64,000 bases of DNA from Pseudomonas sp. PDM15. Lineage in GTDB: Bacteria > Pseudomonadota > Gammaproteobacteria > Pseudomonadales > Pseudomonadaceae. Shown here piece by piece: positions 9,353 to 16,906 of the stretch. The DNA lies in the NCBI RefSeq assembly GCF_014851565.1, contig NZ_JACVAA010000002.1, positions 1 to 64,000 of the forward strand. Direction: 5' to 3'. The position numbers and the translations under genes were made by a program. Within the stretch, counting starts at the first letter, position 1. Every line of letters begins with the position of its first letter. The notes below the pieces were generated by a model. That model was not told where the DNA came from. It did no database searches and was given only the letters and a program-made list of their open reading frames with translations.

Positions 9353-10344
9353 GGCTGTTCCTGCAGCGGGGAGTACTCGGCCCTGCGCAGCGAGCGCAGA
9401 CCTTGGCCGAAGTTGCTCAGGTTGGTCTTGAGCTTGTTCCAGGTACCAAGCTTTTGTGGCTTGTGGCCCCACAGGCTGATGCCCTGGTAAGTCGCGATCT
9501 GCCAGCTAGCCTCGTCGACTTCCAGGGCGTTCCAGCCCAGCTCCAGCTCGAAGCCGGAGGGAGTGAGGACGTAGAACGACTGCTCGCGGTCGTTGGGGTG
9601 TTCGCCGATTTCATGAGCCATCTCGAAGCCCAACTGGCGGCAACGCATGAAGGCGTCGGTCAGCCCGCCGACCGAGGTGGTCAGCAGGTTCATGTGCTGG
9701 GCCTTGGTGCGGATCGGGTCGAGCGCAAGGCCACGAACCTGGGCGATCGCGATCGAGTGGTGGCGCGGATTGACGCGGAAGAATTCGATGTCGACGGTCA
9801 CGCCGGCCAGCTGCTCGACGATGGTGTCGCTCTGCCGGGCATCGAAGATTTCCTGCCAGAAGCGGCGCATGTCCTTGCCGCGACGGCTGGTGATCGCCAG
9901 GTGGCCCATACCAGCGTCACCGGTGATGAAGCCTTCACTGAGCATGCTCAGAGGCTCGTCGGTGGTAAGCGGCTCGATGAACAGCTCGATGGCCATGCGC
10001 TTAGGCCCCATCACTCGCCAGAAACGCACCACGCCTCGTTCTGCAGCTTCGCCTGCGCTGCCCTCGTGGACAGCGATACCGCGCGTCTTCAGTCGCTGGA
10101 GAACAATGTTCAGCGTGTCTTGGTCTTTCAGTTGCCAGCCGACAGCGGCAAAGTCCTCCGCCGGCCCATGTTTGACGATGATGCGGCGTTGATGGTGGTC
10201 CATGCGAAACGCCAGCAGCGGGCCATCCACCTGCTCCAGGTGAAGACCGATACCGTTTTGCAACAGTGCCTGCCAGCGCTCCAGCTGGATCGACTCGATA
10301 ACCACATAGCCCATACTGCTGGCGCCGAAGATGTCCTGTTTCAT
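9349..10344 (-). CDS. Extradiol ring-cleavage dioxygenase, type I (VOC family)
   Basis: A 331-residue two-domain vicinal-oxygen-chelate protein resembling BphC-like 2,3-dihydroxybiphenyl dioxygenases and related steroid/terpenoid enzymes. The three Fe(II) ligands are visible: His148 in GMGHLAI, His217 in KAQHMNL and Glu268 in the signature TPSGFELELG, with Tyr258 and the His195-His196 pair at the positions used for acid-base catalysis. It cleaves a catechol next to the hydroxyl pair. This is not the LigB-type (MhpB) dioxygenase of the E. coli mhp operon, so the operon is a mosaic of mhp-like and bph-like functions. It lies 15 bp after the hydrolase gene. Confidence 0.9.
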   Translation of the reverse strand: MKQDIFGASSMGYVVIESIQLERWQALLQNGIGLHLEQVDGPLLAFRMDHHQRRIIVKHGPAEDFAAVGWQLKDQDTLNIVLQRLKTRGIAVHEGSAGEAAERGVVRFWRVMGPKRMAIELFIEPLTTDEPLSMLSEGFITGDAGMGHLAITSRRGKDMRRFWQEIFDARQSDTIVEQLAGVTVDIEFFRVNPRHHSIAIAQVRGLALDPIRTKAQHMNLLTTSVGGLTDAFMRCRQLGFEMAHEIGEHPNDREQSFYVLTPSGFELELGWNALEVDEASWQIATYQGISLWGHKPQKLGTWNKLKTNLSNFGQGLRSLRRAEYSPLQEQP

Positions 10345-10359
10345 AGGTACTCCGCGTGC

Positions 10360-11229
10360 TTAGGCCGGGGTATGGCAGGCGAGGAAGCCAGCAGTGACAG
10401 CGTTGAATTCGCTTGCACGCTCCCACTGCACCCAGTGCCCAGTTTTGCTGAACAGGTACAGGTCGCAGTTGGGCATGCGCTTGCGCAGTGTCTCCCCGCC
10501 GCTGGGACGATTGACCTTGTCGTCTGCACCCCACAGAACCAGTGTCGGCACCTGGCACTGGTCGAGGCGTGCGTCGCGGGTGAAGTCCATGCGCAATGCG
10601 GCTTTCAGGCCTGGCGGGCGGCGCAGCGGCGGAGCAGCAACCACTTCCGGATCGATGCTGGAGCGGTAGCGCTCGGTGATCATGGCGTCGGTCACCAGGC
10701 TGCCGTCATAAACCAGGTATTCGCGGATGAAGCGGGTGATCTTCTCCAGCGTCGGGCCTTCACCGTTGTAGTAGTCGAGCAGTTGATTCAGCCCCTTGGT
10801 GGGCAGACTGCGCGTTGTGTTGATACCTCCCGGCCCCATCAGTACGAGGGCCGAAACGCGCGACGGTGCCTCCAGGGCCATACGCAATGCGCAGGCTCCG
10901 CCGAGGGAGTTGCCAACCACGTGGGCAGACTTGATCTGCAGCACATCGAGCAGGCCGAGCATGCTTTTGGCCAGATCGCCGAAGGAGTCGCTCCGGTCCA
11001 AACCTTTGGTCGACTGGCCATAGCCGGGCATATCCACCACCAGAACACGGAACTGCTTGGCCAGTGCTTCGATGTTGCGCGAGTAGTTGGACATCCCAGA
11101 TGCGCCTGCACCGCCACCGTGCAGCATGAGTAGAGGATGGCCCTGGCCAACCTCGCTGATAAATATCTGCCGCCGGCCAACGCTGACGTGACGGGATGTA
11201 AGACCTGGAATGGCTGCGTTGCTGGTCAT
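10360..11229 (-). CDS. Meta-cleavage product hydrolase (alpha/beta fold, BphD/MhpC-like)
   Basis: A 289-residue alpha/beta hydrolase that cuts the C-C bond of the ring-fission product, giving 2-hydroxypenta-2,4-dienoate plus a carboxylic acid. The oxyanion motif HGGGAGASG (residues 37-45), nucleophile Ser108 in GNSLGG, Asp237 in WGADDKVN and His265 in KTGHWVQ form the triad, at almost the same positions as in BphD. It is the first gene of the six-gene operon. A hydrolase (not a dehydrogenase branch) means the ring-fission product is a ketone, so the catechol carries a side chain next to the cleaved bond. Which acid is released cannot be told. Confidence 0.9.
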   Translation of the reverse strand: MTSNAAIPGLTSRHVSVGRRQIFISEVGQGHPLLMLHGGGAGASGMSNYSRNIEALAKQFRVLVVDMPGYGQSTKGLDRSDSFGDLAKSMLGLLDVLQIKSAHVVGNSLGGACALRMALEAPSRVSALVLMGPGGINTTRSLPTKGLNQLLDYYNGEGPTLEKITRFIREYLVYDGSLVTDAMITERYRSSIDPEVVAAPPLRRPPGLKAALRMDFTRDARLDQCQVPTLVLWGADDKVNRPSGGETLRKRMPNCDLYLFSKTGHWVQWERASEFNAVTAGFLACHTPA

Positions 11230-11278
11230 GTGCGCTCCAGAAATACCTGCTTGTTGTTGTGCCCTACAAATCTACAAC

Positions 11279-11294
11279 TGCTCATAAATGAGCA
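11279..11294. promoter_or_regulatory. Palindrome TGCTCAT-AA-ATGAGCA upstream of the meta-cleavage operon
   Basis: A perfect 7-bp inverted repeat with a two-base centre, 50 to 65 bp upstream of the hydrolase start codon, overlapping the 18-bp operator-like site at 11288-11305. It could be a second overlapping binding site in the operon promoter. Only the symmetry is seen; the binding protein is unknown. Confidence 0.5.
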
Positions 11295-11305
11295 CAAGTG
11301 TTCAT
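11288..11305. promoter_or_regulatory. Putative TetR-type operator, site A (meta-cleavage operon)
   Basis: ATGAGCACAAGTGTTCAT is a near-perfect palindrome and matches 15 of 18 positions of the site at 15719-15736 upstream of the amidohydrolase genes. A weaker version overlaps the 5' region of the TetR gene at 15531-15548. The shared symmetry and placement in three promoter regions of one catabolic locus suggest one regulator, most simply the TetR-family protein encoded here. Confidence 0.65.
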
Positions 11306-11344
11306 TTGAGGACTAAATTGATCTTTCGGCTGCGGTAAGCGTTT

Positions 11345-11370
11345 CTTTTAAAAAAGCCGCCCCGAAGGGG
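11345..11370 (-). terminator. Intrinsic terminator of the second DUF1302/DUF1329 operon
   Basis: On the minus strand GCCGCCCC-TTC-GGGGCGGC is followed by TTTTTT. It lies 45 bp past the DUF1329 stop and separates this operon from the meta-cleavage operon, which therefore needs its own promoter in 11230-11340. The preceding GCCCGAGACCCT matches the terminator region at 2041-2074. Confidence 0.88.
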
Positions 11371-11415
11371 CGGCGAGGGTCTCGGGCGGAACGCCTTCGA
11401 CTGGAGTAACTGGAA

Positions 11416-12783
11416 TCAGCGAATGCCTGCGTTGCGCAAAGCAGCTGGGGTGTACTCAGAGGACAGGGAGGAGAAGCCGAACTCGATCGGATCCTTCTCT
11501 TCGTTACGCATGCCGGAGACGATGTAGCGGCCATTAATCAGGTCATACAGCGCTTCCACCCCCAGCCAGGGAACCTGTATGTCGTAGCGCGGCGTCAGGT
11601 GCCCCTCGGCGGTTCGCCAGAGTGAGCCTCGCGAGTCGTAGTGATCGGCCAGGGCGATCTGCCAGGAGTCTTCATCAATGAAGAACACTCGCTTGGCGTA
11701 GATGTGGCGCTCACCCTTCTTCAAGGTGCCCTCGACCTGCCATACGCGGTGCAGCTCATAGCGAGTGTGAGTCGGGTTCAGGTGGCCGGGCTGGACGATG
11801 TCGCTGTACTTCAGCGTTGGCGAGTCCAGCTTGAAGCTGTTGTAAGGGATGTAGATCTCGCGCTTGCCCACCAGCTTCCAGTCGTAACGGTCAGGTGCCC
11901 CGTTGTACATGTCCAGGTTGTCGGCGACCCGCTGCCCCTCGGAGGCCGGGTAAGGCCCGTCGTAGGAAATTTGCGGAGCGCGGCGCACGCGACGCTGGCC
12001 GGCGTTGTAGATCCAGGCCATCCGCGGCTCTTTCACCTGGTTCAGGGTCTCGTGCACAAGCACCACATCGCCGGCCTGGCGCGCTGGCGCGGTGACCAAC
12101 TGCTTGTAGTAGAACAGGACGTTACCGGGGTTAGCCGGATTGAAATCCTTGATCCGGTCGCGGAAGGTGAACTGCTGCTTGAAGTACACCGGAACAAACT
12201 TGCCGCTAGCCAGCGGCGTGGCCTGTACATGGTTCCGTTTGGCGCTGCCACCGCGGTAGCGGGTGATGTGATTCCACACGACTTCCAGGCCGTTCTGAGG
12301 GATCGGGAAGGGGATGGCCGTGGAAAAATCGGACAGTCCGTTGCCGCCCTCAACCATGCTGGTTTTGGTCGCGTTGCTTTTGGCGGCCTTGTAGACCTCG
12401 TCCGGCAGACCGACGCTGCGATGGCTCGGGTAAACCGGAATCTGATAGCTGGCGGCATAGCGTTTGAGCATCGCCTGCTGTCCGGGAGTCAGCTTGTCTT
12501 GGTACTGCGCAACGTTCTGCGCGGTGATGGTGAATAGTGGTTGCTCATCGGCGAATGGGTCGCTGGGAAAACCAGTGGCGCTAACGACACCAGCATCCTT
12601 GGTCAGGCCACCGGTCCAGGCCGGGATGCTGCCGTCGGCATTACCGGCCATCTCTGCGCCTAACGGGGTCAAAGTGGTGCCGAGCTGATTGGCCTGGTCG
12701 GCGCTGACGGCCGCCCAGCTAGCGCTGCTGTATAGGGCATAGGCAAGGGCGAGCGAGTACGCCGAGAGGGTCTTGTTGTTCAT
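11416..12783 (-). CDS. DUF1329 family protein (second copy)
   Basis: A 455-residue exported protein with a signal peptide ending in SWAA near residue 24 and the family motif LTPLGAEMAGNADGSIPAW. It parallels the protein at 575-1936 along its whole length (shared NHITRYRG, GQRRVRRAPQISYDG, YELHRVWQV and SGRYIVSGM-like C-terminal segments). It lies 14 bp downstream of the DUF1302 gene, so the pair is co-transcribed. Family members are found with DUF1302 partners in degradation clusters for hydrophobic compounds; a periplasmic or outer-membrane carrier role is plausible but unproven. Confidence 0.87.
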   Translation of the reverse strand: MNNKTLSAYSLALAYALYSSASWAAVSADQANQLGTTLTPLGAEMAGNADGSIPAWTGGLTKDAGVVSATGFPSDPFADEQPLFTITAQNVAQYQDKLTPGQQAMLKRYAASYQIPVYPSHRSVGLPDEVYKAAKSNATKTSMVEGGNGLSDFSTAIPFPIPQNGLEVVWNHITRYRGGSAKRNHVQATPLASGKFVPVYFKQQFTFRDRIKDFNPANPGNVLFYYKQLVTAPARQAGDVVLVHETLNQVKEPRMAWIYNAGQRRVRRAPQISYDGPYPASEGQRVADNLDMYNGAPDRYDWKLVGKREIYIPYNSFKLDSPTLKYSDIVQPGHLNPTHTRYELHRVWQVEGTLKKGERHIYAKRVFFIDEDSWQIALADHYDSRGSLWRTAEGHLTPRYDIQVPWLGVEALYDLINGRYIVSGMRNEEKDPIEFGFSSLSSEYTPAALRNAGIR

Positions 12784-12797
12784 TGTTGGTACTCCAC

Positions 12798-14660
12798 TTA
12801 GAACGACACGGCGAAGCTCAGGGCGACGTAGTCGCGATCTGCGTTCGCGTTGTAATCGCCACCGAAGTAGTCGGTGTAGGCAAGGCTGGCGGTGTAGGTG
12901 TTGAGGTAAACGGCATCCAGACCGAGGCTGATGGCCTTGGAGCCTTCGTTGAAGCCGGGCTCCGGTCCGTAACCGTTGACGTCATGGGACCAGGCCAGAC
13001 TGGGCTTGAGCTCGATACCGTCGATCAGGTTGCTGTACTCCCAGATCGCTCGAACCCGGTAACCCCAGGCGTTGCTCGTGGTGAAGCCGTCGTCGGTGCA
13101 GTACTGAGGGGTTCTGGTGTTGATCTGGTTGGTGCAGACGCTGTTGTCGGCCAGCTCTCCCATGCCGAAGGTGGTGCTGCGACCGTAGCGCAGACCGTCG
13201 CCGCCCATGCCGCTGACATGCACCAGACCCGCCTCGCCTACCAGAGTCAGGCGGTCAGCGCCCATCACTTGGTCGAAGAAGTGCGTGGCAGTTACCTGCG
13301 CCTGGGTCACTTCCTTGCGCTGGTATCCCTTGAGTACTGCGCTGTTGGCTGCCGTGAAGTAGCCGGAAGACAACACCGGCGAGGCGCCTGGGTCACCCGA
13401 AGCAGCGGAGATGATGTCGACCGGGCTGATCTGGATCGGCATGTTCGGCCGGTAGCTGATCTCGCCGGCGAGGGTGGTGCCAGTGGCGAGGATGGTGCTG
13501 AAACTCAGCCCGTACAGCTGGATGTCTTCTGGATAGTCGGCGAAGTACTTCGACGTCCCCAGGCGATAAGCCTGGGTCAGTGCCTGGCCCTGGGCGCTAC
13601 CGAGGACGACATTGCACAGCGCCGGATTGTTGATGCCGATATTGGCGCAGGCCTGGCTGCCAAAACCGAGATCAGCCATGTGCGGGCTGCTAATGCCACT
13701 GATGAATGGCATGCGGCTGTGATAGTTCATGAAGTAGGCAGCGAATTCGCTGTCTAGCTCTGGGGCAAACCAGCGCAGTGCCGTGCCCCATTGACCGTTG
13801 TCGCGGGCGTCGTTGTCACCGGCGCGGGGGACGCGAATACCTTCACCGGTCAAGTCGACGCCGAAGGGCGACAATGCGGATTGCGCCAGGGCGTTCTGGT
13901 CCAGCACTGGGCCGGCCACAAGGCCAGTACAGCCGTCGGCGATAGCATCATTGGGAGCGAAGAAGGTGCCGCAGTTGTCGATGACGCTCTGGTCCCACTC
14001 CAGCTGGTAGAACATCTCGGCGGTCAGGTTGTCGGTGAAGTTCTGCGATAGGTAGACCATGTTGACCGGGATCAGCGCTTCCTTGATCTCCGATCCAGGG
14101 CGGCGGAACGCGGCCACGTCCACTGGGTTGATGCTGTTGATACCGCCTTGGATAAAGGTGCTCTCGCCCCAGCTGACGACCTGTTTGCCAACGCGTACGG
14201 TGCCTGGCAGGTCGGCAACGGTGTAGTTGTGATAGGCGAAGGCGTCGAGCAACTGTATGCCACTGGACTGGGCACCGGTCTTGCGGCCGTGATCGTCGAT
14301 GTCCTTGAACGGGCGACTCTCGTCCTTCAGCTCGAAGTCGTACCAGTACTTACCGCGGAGGAAGACGCCAGTCTCGCCGTAGCTCAACTGAAGATCGTGG
14401 ATTCCCTTGAATACCTTGGAGAACGTCTCGCCCTTTTCGAAGTTGCGTCGACCATCGTCGGTAACGCTGCTGCCGAGCAGATCGGGATCTGGGTTGCGCA
14501 GCGACCAGCTGGCACCGATTGAGAGGGTGGAGTCCAGCTGGCCATCGATCTCGCCGACAGAAAAGTCGATGGCTTGGGCCGACGTGGAAAACAAGGTTGC
14601 AAGGCTGATGGCACTGGCAAGGCGTGCTGGCCGCCATTGGGGTTGCTTGAACATCTTCAC
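12798..14660 (-). CDS. DUF1302 family outer-membrane protein (second copy)
   Basis: A complete 620-residue protein with a Sec signal peptide (cleavage after STSAQA near residue 30), the family N-terminus IDFSVGEIDGQLDSTLSIGASW, many alternating beta-strand segments and a C-terminal Phe, all consistent with an outer-membrane beta-barrel. Two Cys-containing loops (NCGTFF and CADGCTG-like; CANIGINNPALC) suggest surface disulfides. An AAGAGG ribosome site precedes the ATG. It is the first gene of a two-gene operon with DUF1329. Likely role: uptake or binding of the hydrophobic substrate degraded by the neighbouring enzymes; this is inference from context. Confidence 0.87.
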   Translation of the reverse strand: MKMFKQPQWRPARLASAISLATLFSTSAQAIDFSVGEIDGQLDSTLSIGASWSLRNPDPDLLGSSVTDDGRRNFEKGETFSKVFKGIHDLQLSYGETGVFLRGKYWYDFELKDESRPFKDIDDHGRKTGAQSSGIQLLDAFAYHNYTVADLPGTVRVGKQVVSWGESTFIQGGINSINPVDVAAFRRPGSEIKEALIPVNMVYLSQNFTDNLTAEMFYQLEWDQSVIDNCGTFFAPNDAIADGCTGLVAGPVLDQNALAQSALSPFGVDLTGEGIRVPRAGDNDARDNGQWGTALRWFAPELDSEFAAYFMNYHSRMPFISGISSPHMADLGFGSQACANIGINNPALCNVVLGSAQGQALTQAYRLGTSKYFADYPEDIQLYGLSFSTILATGTTLAGEISYRPNMPIQISPVDIISAASGDPGASPVLSSGYFTAANSAVLKGYQRKEVTQAQVTATHFFDQVMGADRLTLVGEAGLVHVSGMGGDGLRYGRSTTFGMGELADNSVCTNQINTRTPQYCTDDGFTTSNAWGYRVRAIWEYSNLIDGIELKPSLAWSHDVNGYGPEPGFNEGSKAISLGLDAVYLNTYTASLAYTDYFGGDYNANADRDYVALSFAVSF

Positions 14661-14897
14661 TACCTCTTGTTGTTCTTGTATTGCGACGCTGGCCCTTTTT
14701 CGGGACGAGCCGGCCCGTACGGGTCATCGGGGGTTCGATGAAGTCCGTATGTTTGGAATGGGTGGGTACTACGCCCTGCGCACTAGCGGGCGCTTGCTTA
14801 GCAGAAGTGCCTGACTGGCCTAAGCTGCGAGTTCACTTTTTTCAGGCAATAAGCTCCTCCTGCGCATCTCGTGGTGCGCTTTGCAGAACCGGGTTTA

Positions 14898-15506
14898 TCA
14901 GTCGTTCAGAGTGGGTAGCTCTGGGAGTGGAGCAGTGGCAAATGCTCGAGCTTCGTCTGCCGGTACGCCCAGTCCGCGAAGGACAAACTCCGCGGTATCT
15001 GCTCCTGCATCACGCCATGTCTTGTGTCCTTGCAGGACGAGACTGATGGCCAGCAGAACCGCACCGGCGATGAGGCCAATGGCAGACAGGAGTTGGTCTT
15101 GGCGGAAGCTGTAGCGCTGGCAGGCGAGGCCTTCCAACACGTCTCTCACTGGAGGGCCATCCCACAAGGCCTGCATCGATACGTGCGAAGCGCCGTAGCG
15201 GACGAGGAAGCTGCCCCAATGGCGCTCCTCATGGGCTCGGCGAATATAGAAGCGAATGCCGTTGGACACCCGTTGCGCCGGGTCTAGACCAGGGGCCGCG
15301 CTCCTTCCAACGCGCTCGTTCATCTCGGATGCCAGCTCAGTGGCTACCGTCTCGAACAACGTTTCGATGGATTCGAGATTCTTGTAGATGGTGTTACGCG
15401 CGAGCCCAGCCTTCTGTGCCAGCTCGCTGACGTTAACGTCCACTAGCTCCTTCTGGGCAAACAGTTGGAGGGCAGCCTCATGAATGCGCTTTTGAATGAT
15501 GCTCAC
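14898..15506 (-). CDS. TetR/AcrR family transcriptional regulator
   Basis: A 202-residue regulator with an N-terminal helix-turn-helix (IHEAALQLFAQKELVDVNVSELAQKAGLARNTIYKN pattern, about residues 7-42) and a divergent ligand-binding C-terminal domain. Two in-frame GTG starts exist (15548 and 15506); I choose 15506 because AAAGG lies nine bases upstream and because the operator-like palindrome at 15531-15548 then falls in the leader, fitting autoregulation. It lies between the second DUF1302/DUF1329 operon and the divergent amidohydrolase genes and probably senses the substrate or an intermediate. Confidence 0.82.
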   Translation of the reverse strand: MSIIQKRIHEAALQLFAQKELVDVNVSELAQKAGLARNTIYKNLESIETLFETVATELASEMNERVGRSAAPGLDPAQRVSNGIRFYIRRAHEERHWGSFLVRYGASHVSMQALWDGPPVRDVLEGLACQRYSFRQDQLLSAIGLIAGAVLLAISLVLQGHKTWRDAGADTAEFVLRGLGVPADEARAFATAPLPELPTLND

Positions 15507-15530
15507 GGATTTAAACCTTTGAAACGTCGA

Positions 15531-15548
15531 CTGCGCACAAGTGAACAC
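15531..15548. promoter_or_regulatory. Putative operator, site B (TetR gene)
   Basis: CTGCGCACAAGTGAACAC matches 13 of 18 positions of site A, with the GCACAAGTG core unchanged. It is 25 to 42 bp upstream of the chosen GTG start of the TetR gene. The right half is degenerate, so this is a weaker candidate. Confidence 0.45.
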
Positions 15549-15718
15549 CTCTGCTCACCATAAAGCAACCGGTGATTCGCTTATTTTTTGTTCACATACC
15601 GCCAAGAAGGACATCAGGATGCGTCTATAACAGGTAGTACAGCGATTTTTAGAGGAGTTGCAGTAGTGCTCAGGCGCTGACCACATGCACTTTCATCTGT
15701 TTTCTACCCTTGACCTAT

Positions 15719-15736
15719 ATGAACACTAGTGATCAT
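15719..15736. promoter_or_regulatory. Putative operator, site C (amidohydrolase genes)
   Basis: ATGAACACTAGTGATCAT is palindromic except for one pair, and shares the pattern ATGARCACWAGTGWTCAT with site A. It lies 68 to 85 bp upstream of the first amidohydrolase start and about 210 bp from the TetR gene, so it probably covers the rightward promoter. Confidence 0.65.
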
Positions 15737-15803
15737 CATGGAGCGAATGTGTTAGCGGTGAGTCGCTGGCCGACTCGAATTCCATGCTCGCCGAGGTATC
15801 CAC

Positions 15804-16874
15804 ATGGCTATCAAGCAAGGGCGCATAGACGTCCACCACCATGTAATCCCCCCTGCATTCGTCAAAACCATGCAAGCCAAGGGGATTGAGAAGGTCGCGG
15901 GCGCCCTGCTTCCCAAATGGACACCGGAGAAATCCATCGCCGTTATGGATGCCAACGGCATCCAAACGGCGATCACCTCCCTCTCTGCGCCAGGCGTTCA
16001 CTTCGGTGATGGAGTAGCTCAGGCAGTCGACCTAGCCAGGCGCTGCAATGAATACTCCGCAGAGATGATGGCGCAGTACCCGGGGCGTTTCGGCTTCTTC
16101 GCGGTGCTACCCATGCCCTTCACTGCACAAGCCTGCAGCGAAGCCGTCTACGCCCTGGATGTGCTGAAAGCCGACGGTGTAGTTCTGCTGGGTAGCACTG
16201 ACGGGCATTTCCTTGGCGACCCACTGTTCGATGAACTGATGAGCGAGTTGGATCGCCGTCGAGCAGTGGTCTTCGTGCACCCCAACTTGCATGAAACCAG
16301 CGTCAACATCGGCCTCAACATGCCGGGTTTTCTCATCGAGTTTCTCTGCGACACCACGCGTGCGGCGATCAACCTGATTCTGACCGGAACCCAGGAGAAG
16401 TACCCCAATACCCGTTGGATTCTGGCTCATGCCGGTGGATTCCTGCCGTTTGTGGCCGGGCGACTGAACACGGTGAATATCCCCGACCTAGAGCGGCACG
16501 CACCACAGGGTGTTCAGCACTACATCGAGCGTTTCTATTTCGATACCGCGCTGTCGCCGTCGCGCTACTCCATGGTGGCCCTGAAGGAGCTGGTCGATCC
16601 TTCACACATACTGTTCGGCAGCGACTTCCCATTCGCGCCGGCTCCCGCTTCGGCACTGCAATGCCGCACCCTGGATGACTCCGATCTATTCCCCGAGTCG
16701 ATCAAGTACGGCCTCGCCCGAGGCCATGCCCTCGAGCTCTTCCCTCAGTACCGCCATTCCGTCGAAGCCGTCGCCGCTCTCCCCATTTATGAGAGCGAGT
16801 CCGTAGCAGGACGCTTGCGACGAGCGATGACCGGGCCGATGTCATCGTTGGTCGAGTCCATGCGCAACCGCTGA
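15804..16874 (+). CDS. ACMSD-like amidohydrolase, cytoplasmic (probable decarboxylase or hydrolase)
   Basis: A 356-residue amidohydrolase-2 family TIM barrel. Metal ligands expected for this family are visible: His11 and His13 in DVHHHV, His159 in VFVHPN, His209 in LAHAGGF and Asp274 in FGSDFPF. Relatives include 2-amino-3-carboxymuconate semialdehyde decarboxylase and salicylate/resorcylate-type non-oxidative decarboxylases; some members hydrolyse C-C or C-O bonds instead. GAGG precedes the ATG. It heads a two-gene operon with a paralogue 32 bp downstream and is preceded by operator-like site C. Removal of a carboxyl group from an aromatic acid before hydroxylation is a reasonable but untested role. 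Confidence 0.82.
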   Translation: MAIKQGRIDVHHHVIPPAFVKTMQAKGIEKVAGALLPKWTPEKSIAVMDANGIQTAITSLSAPGVHFGDGVAQAVDLARRCNEYSAEMMAQYPGRFGFFAVLPMPFTAQACSEAVYALDVLKADGVVLLGSTDGHFLGDPLFDELMSELDRRRAVVFVHPNLHETSVNIGLNMPGFLIEFLCDTTRAAINLILTGTQEKYPNTRWILAHAGGFLPFVAGRLNTVNIPDLERHAPQGVQHYIERFYFDTALSPSRYSMVALKELVDPSHILFGSDFPFAPAPASALQCRTLDDSDLFPESIKYGLARGHALELFPQYRHSVEAVAALPIYESESVAGRLRRAMTGPMSSLVESMRNR

Positions 16875-16906
16875 TGTGGGTTTAAGTACAAGAACAAGAG
16901 GTGGTC

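Noticed and set aside
9403..11133. Plus-strand frame of 576 codons opposite the dioxygenase and hydrolase genes
   Set aside because: The minus-strand proteins have complete catalytic motifs; the plus frame has none.
14776..14793. Possible fourth operator copy upstream of DUF1302
   Set aside because: Only about 11 of 18 positions fit and the palindrome is poor; listed as a remark under the regulon finding but not as a feature.
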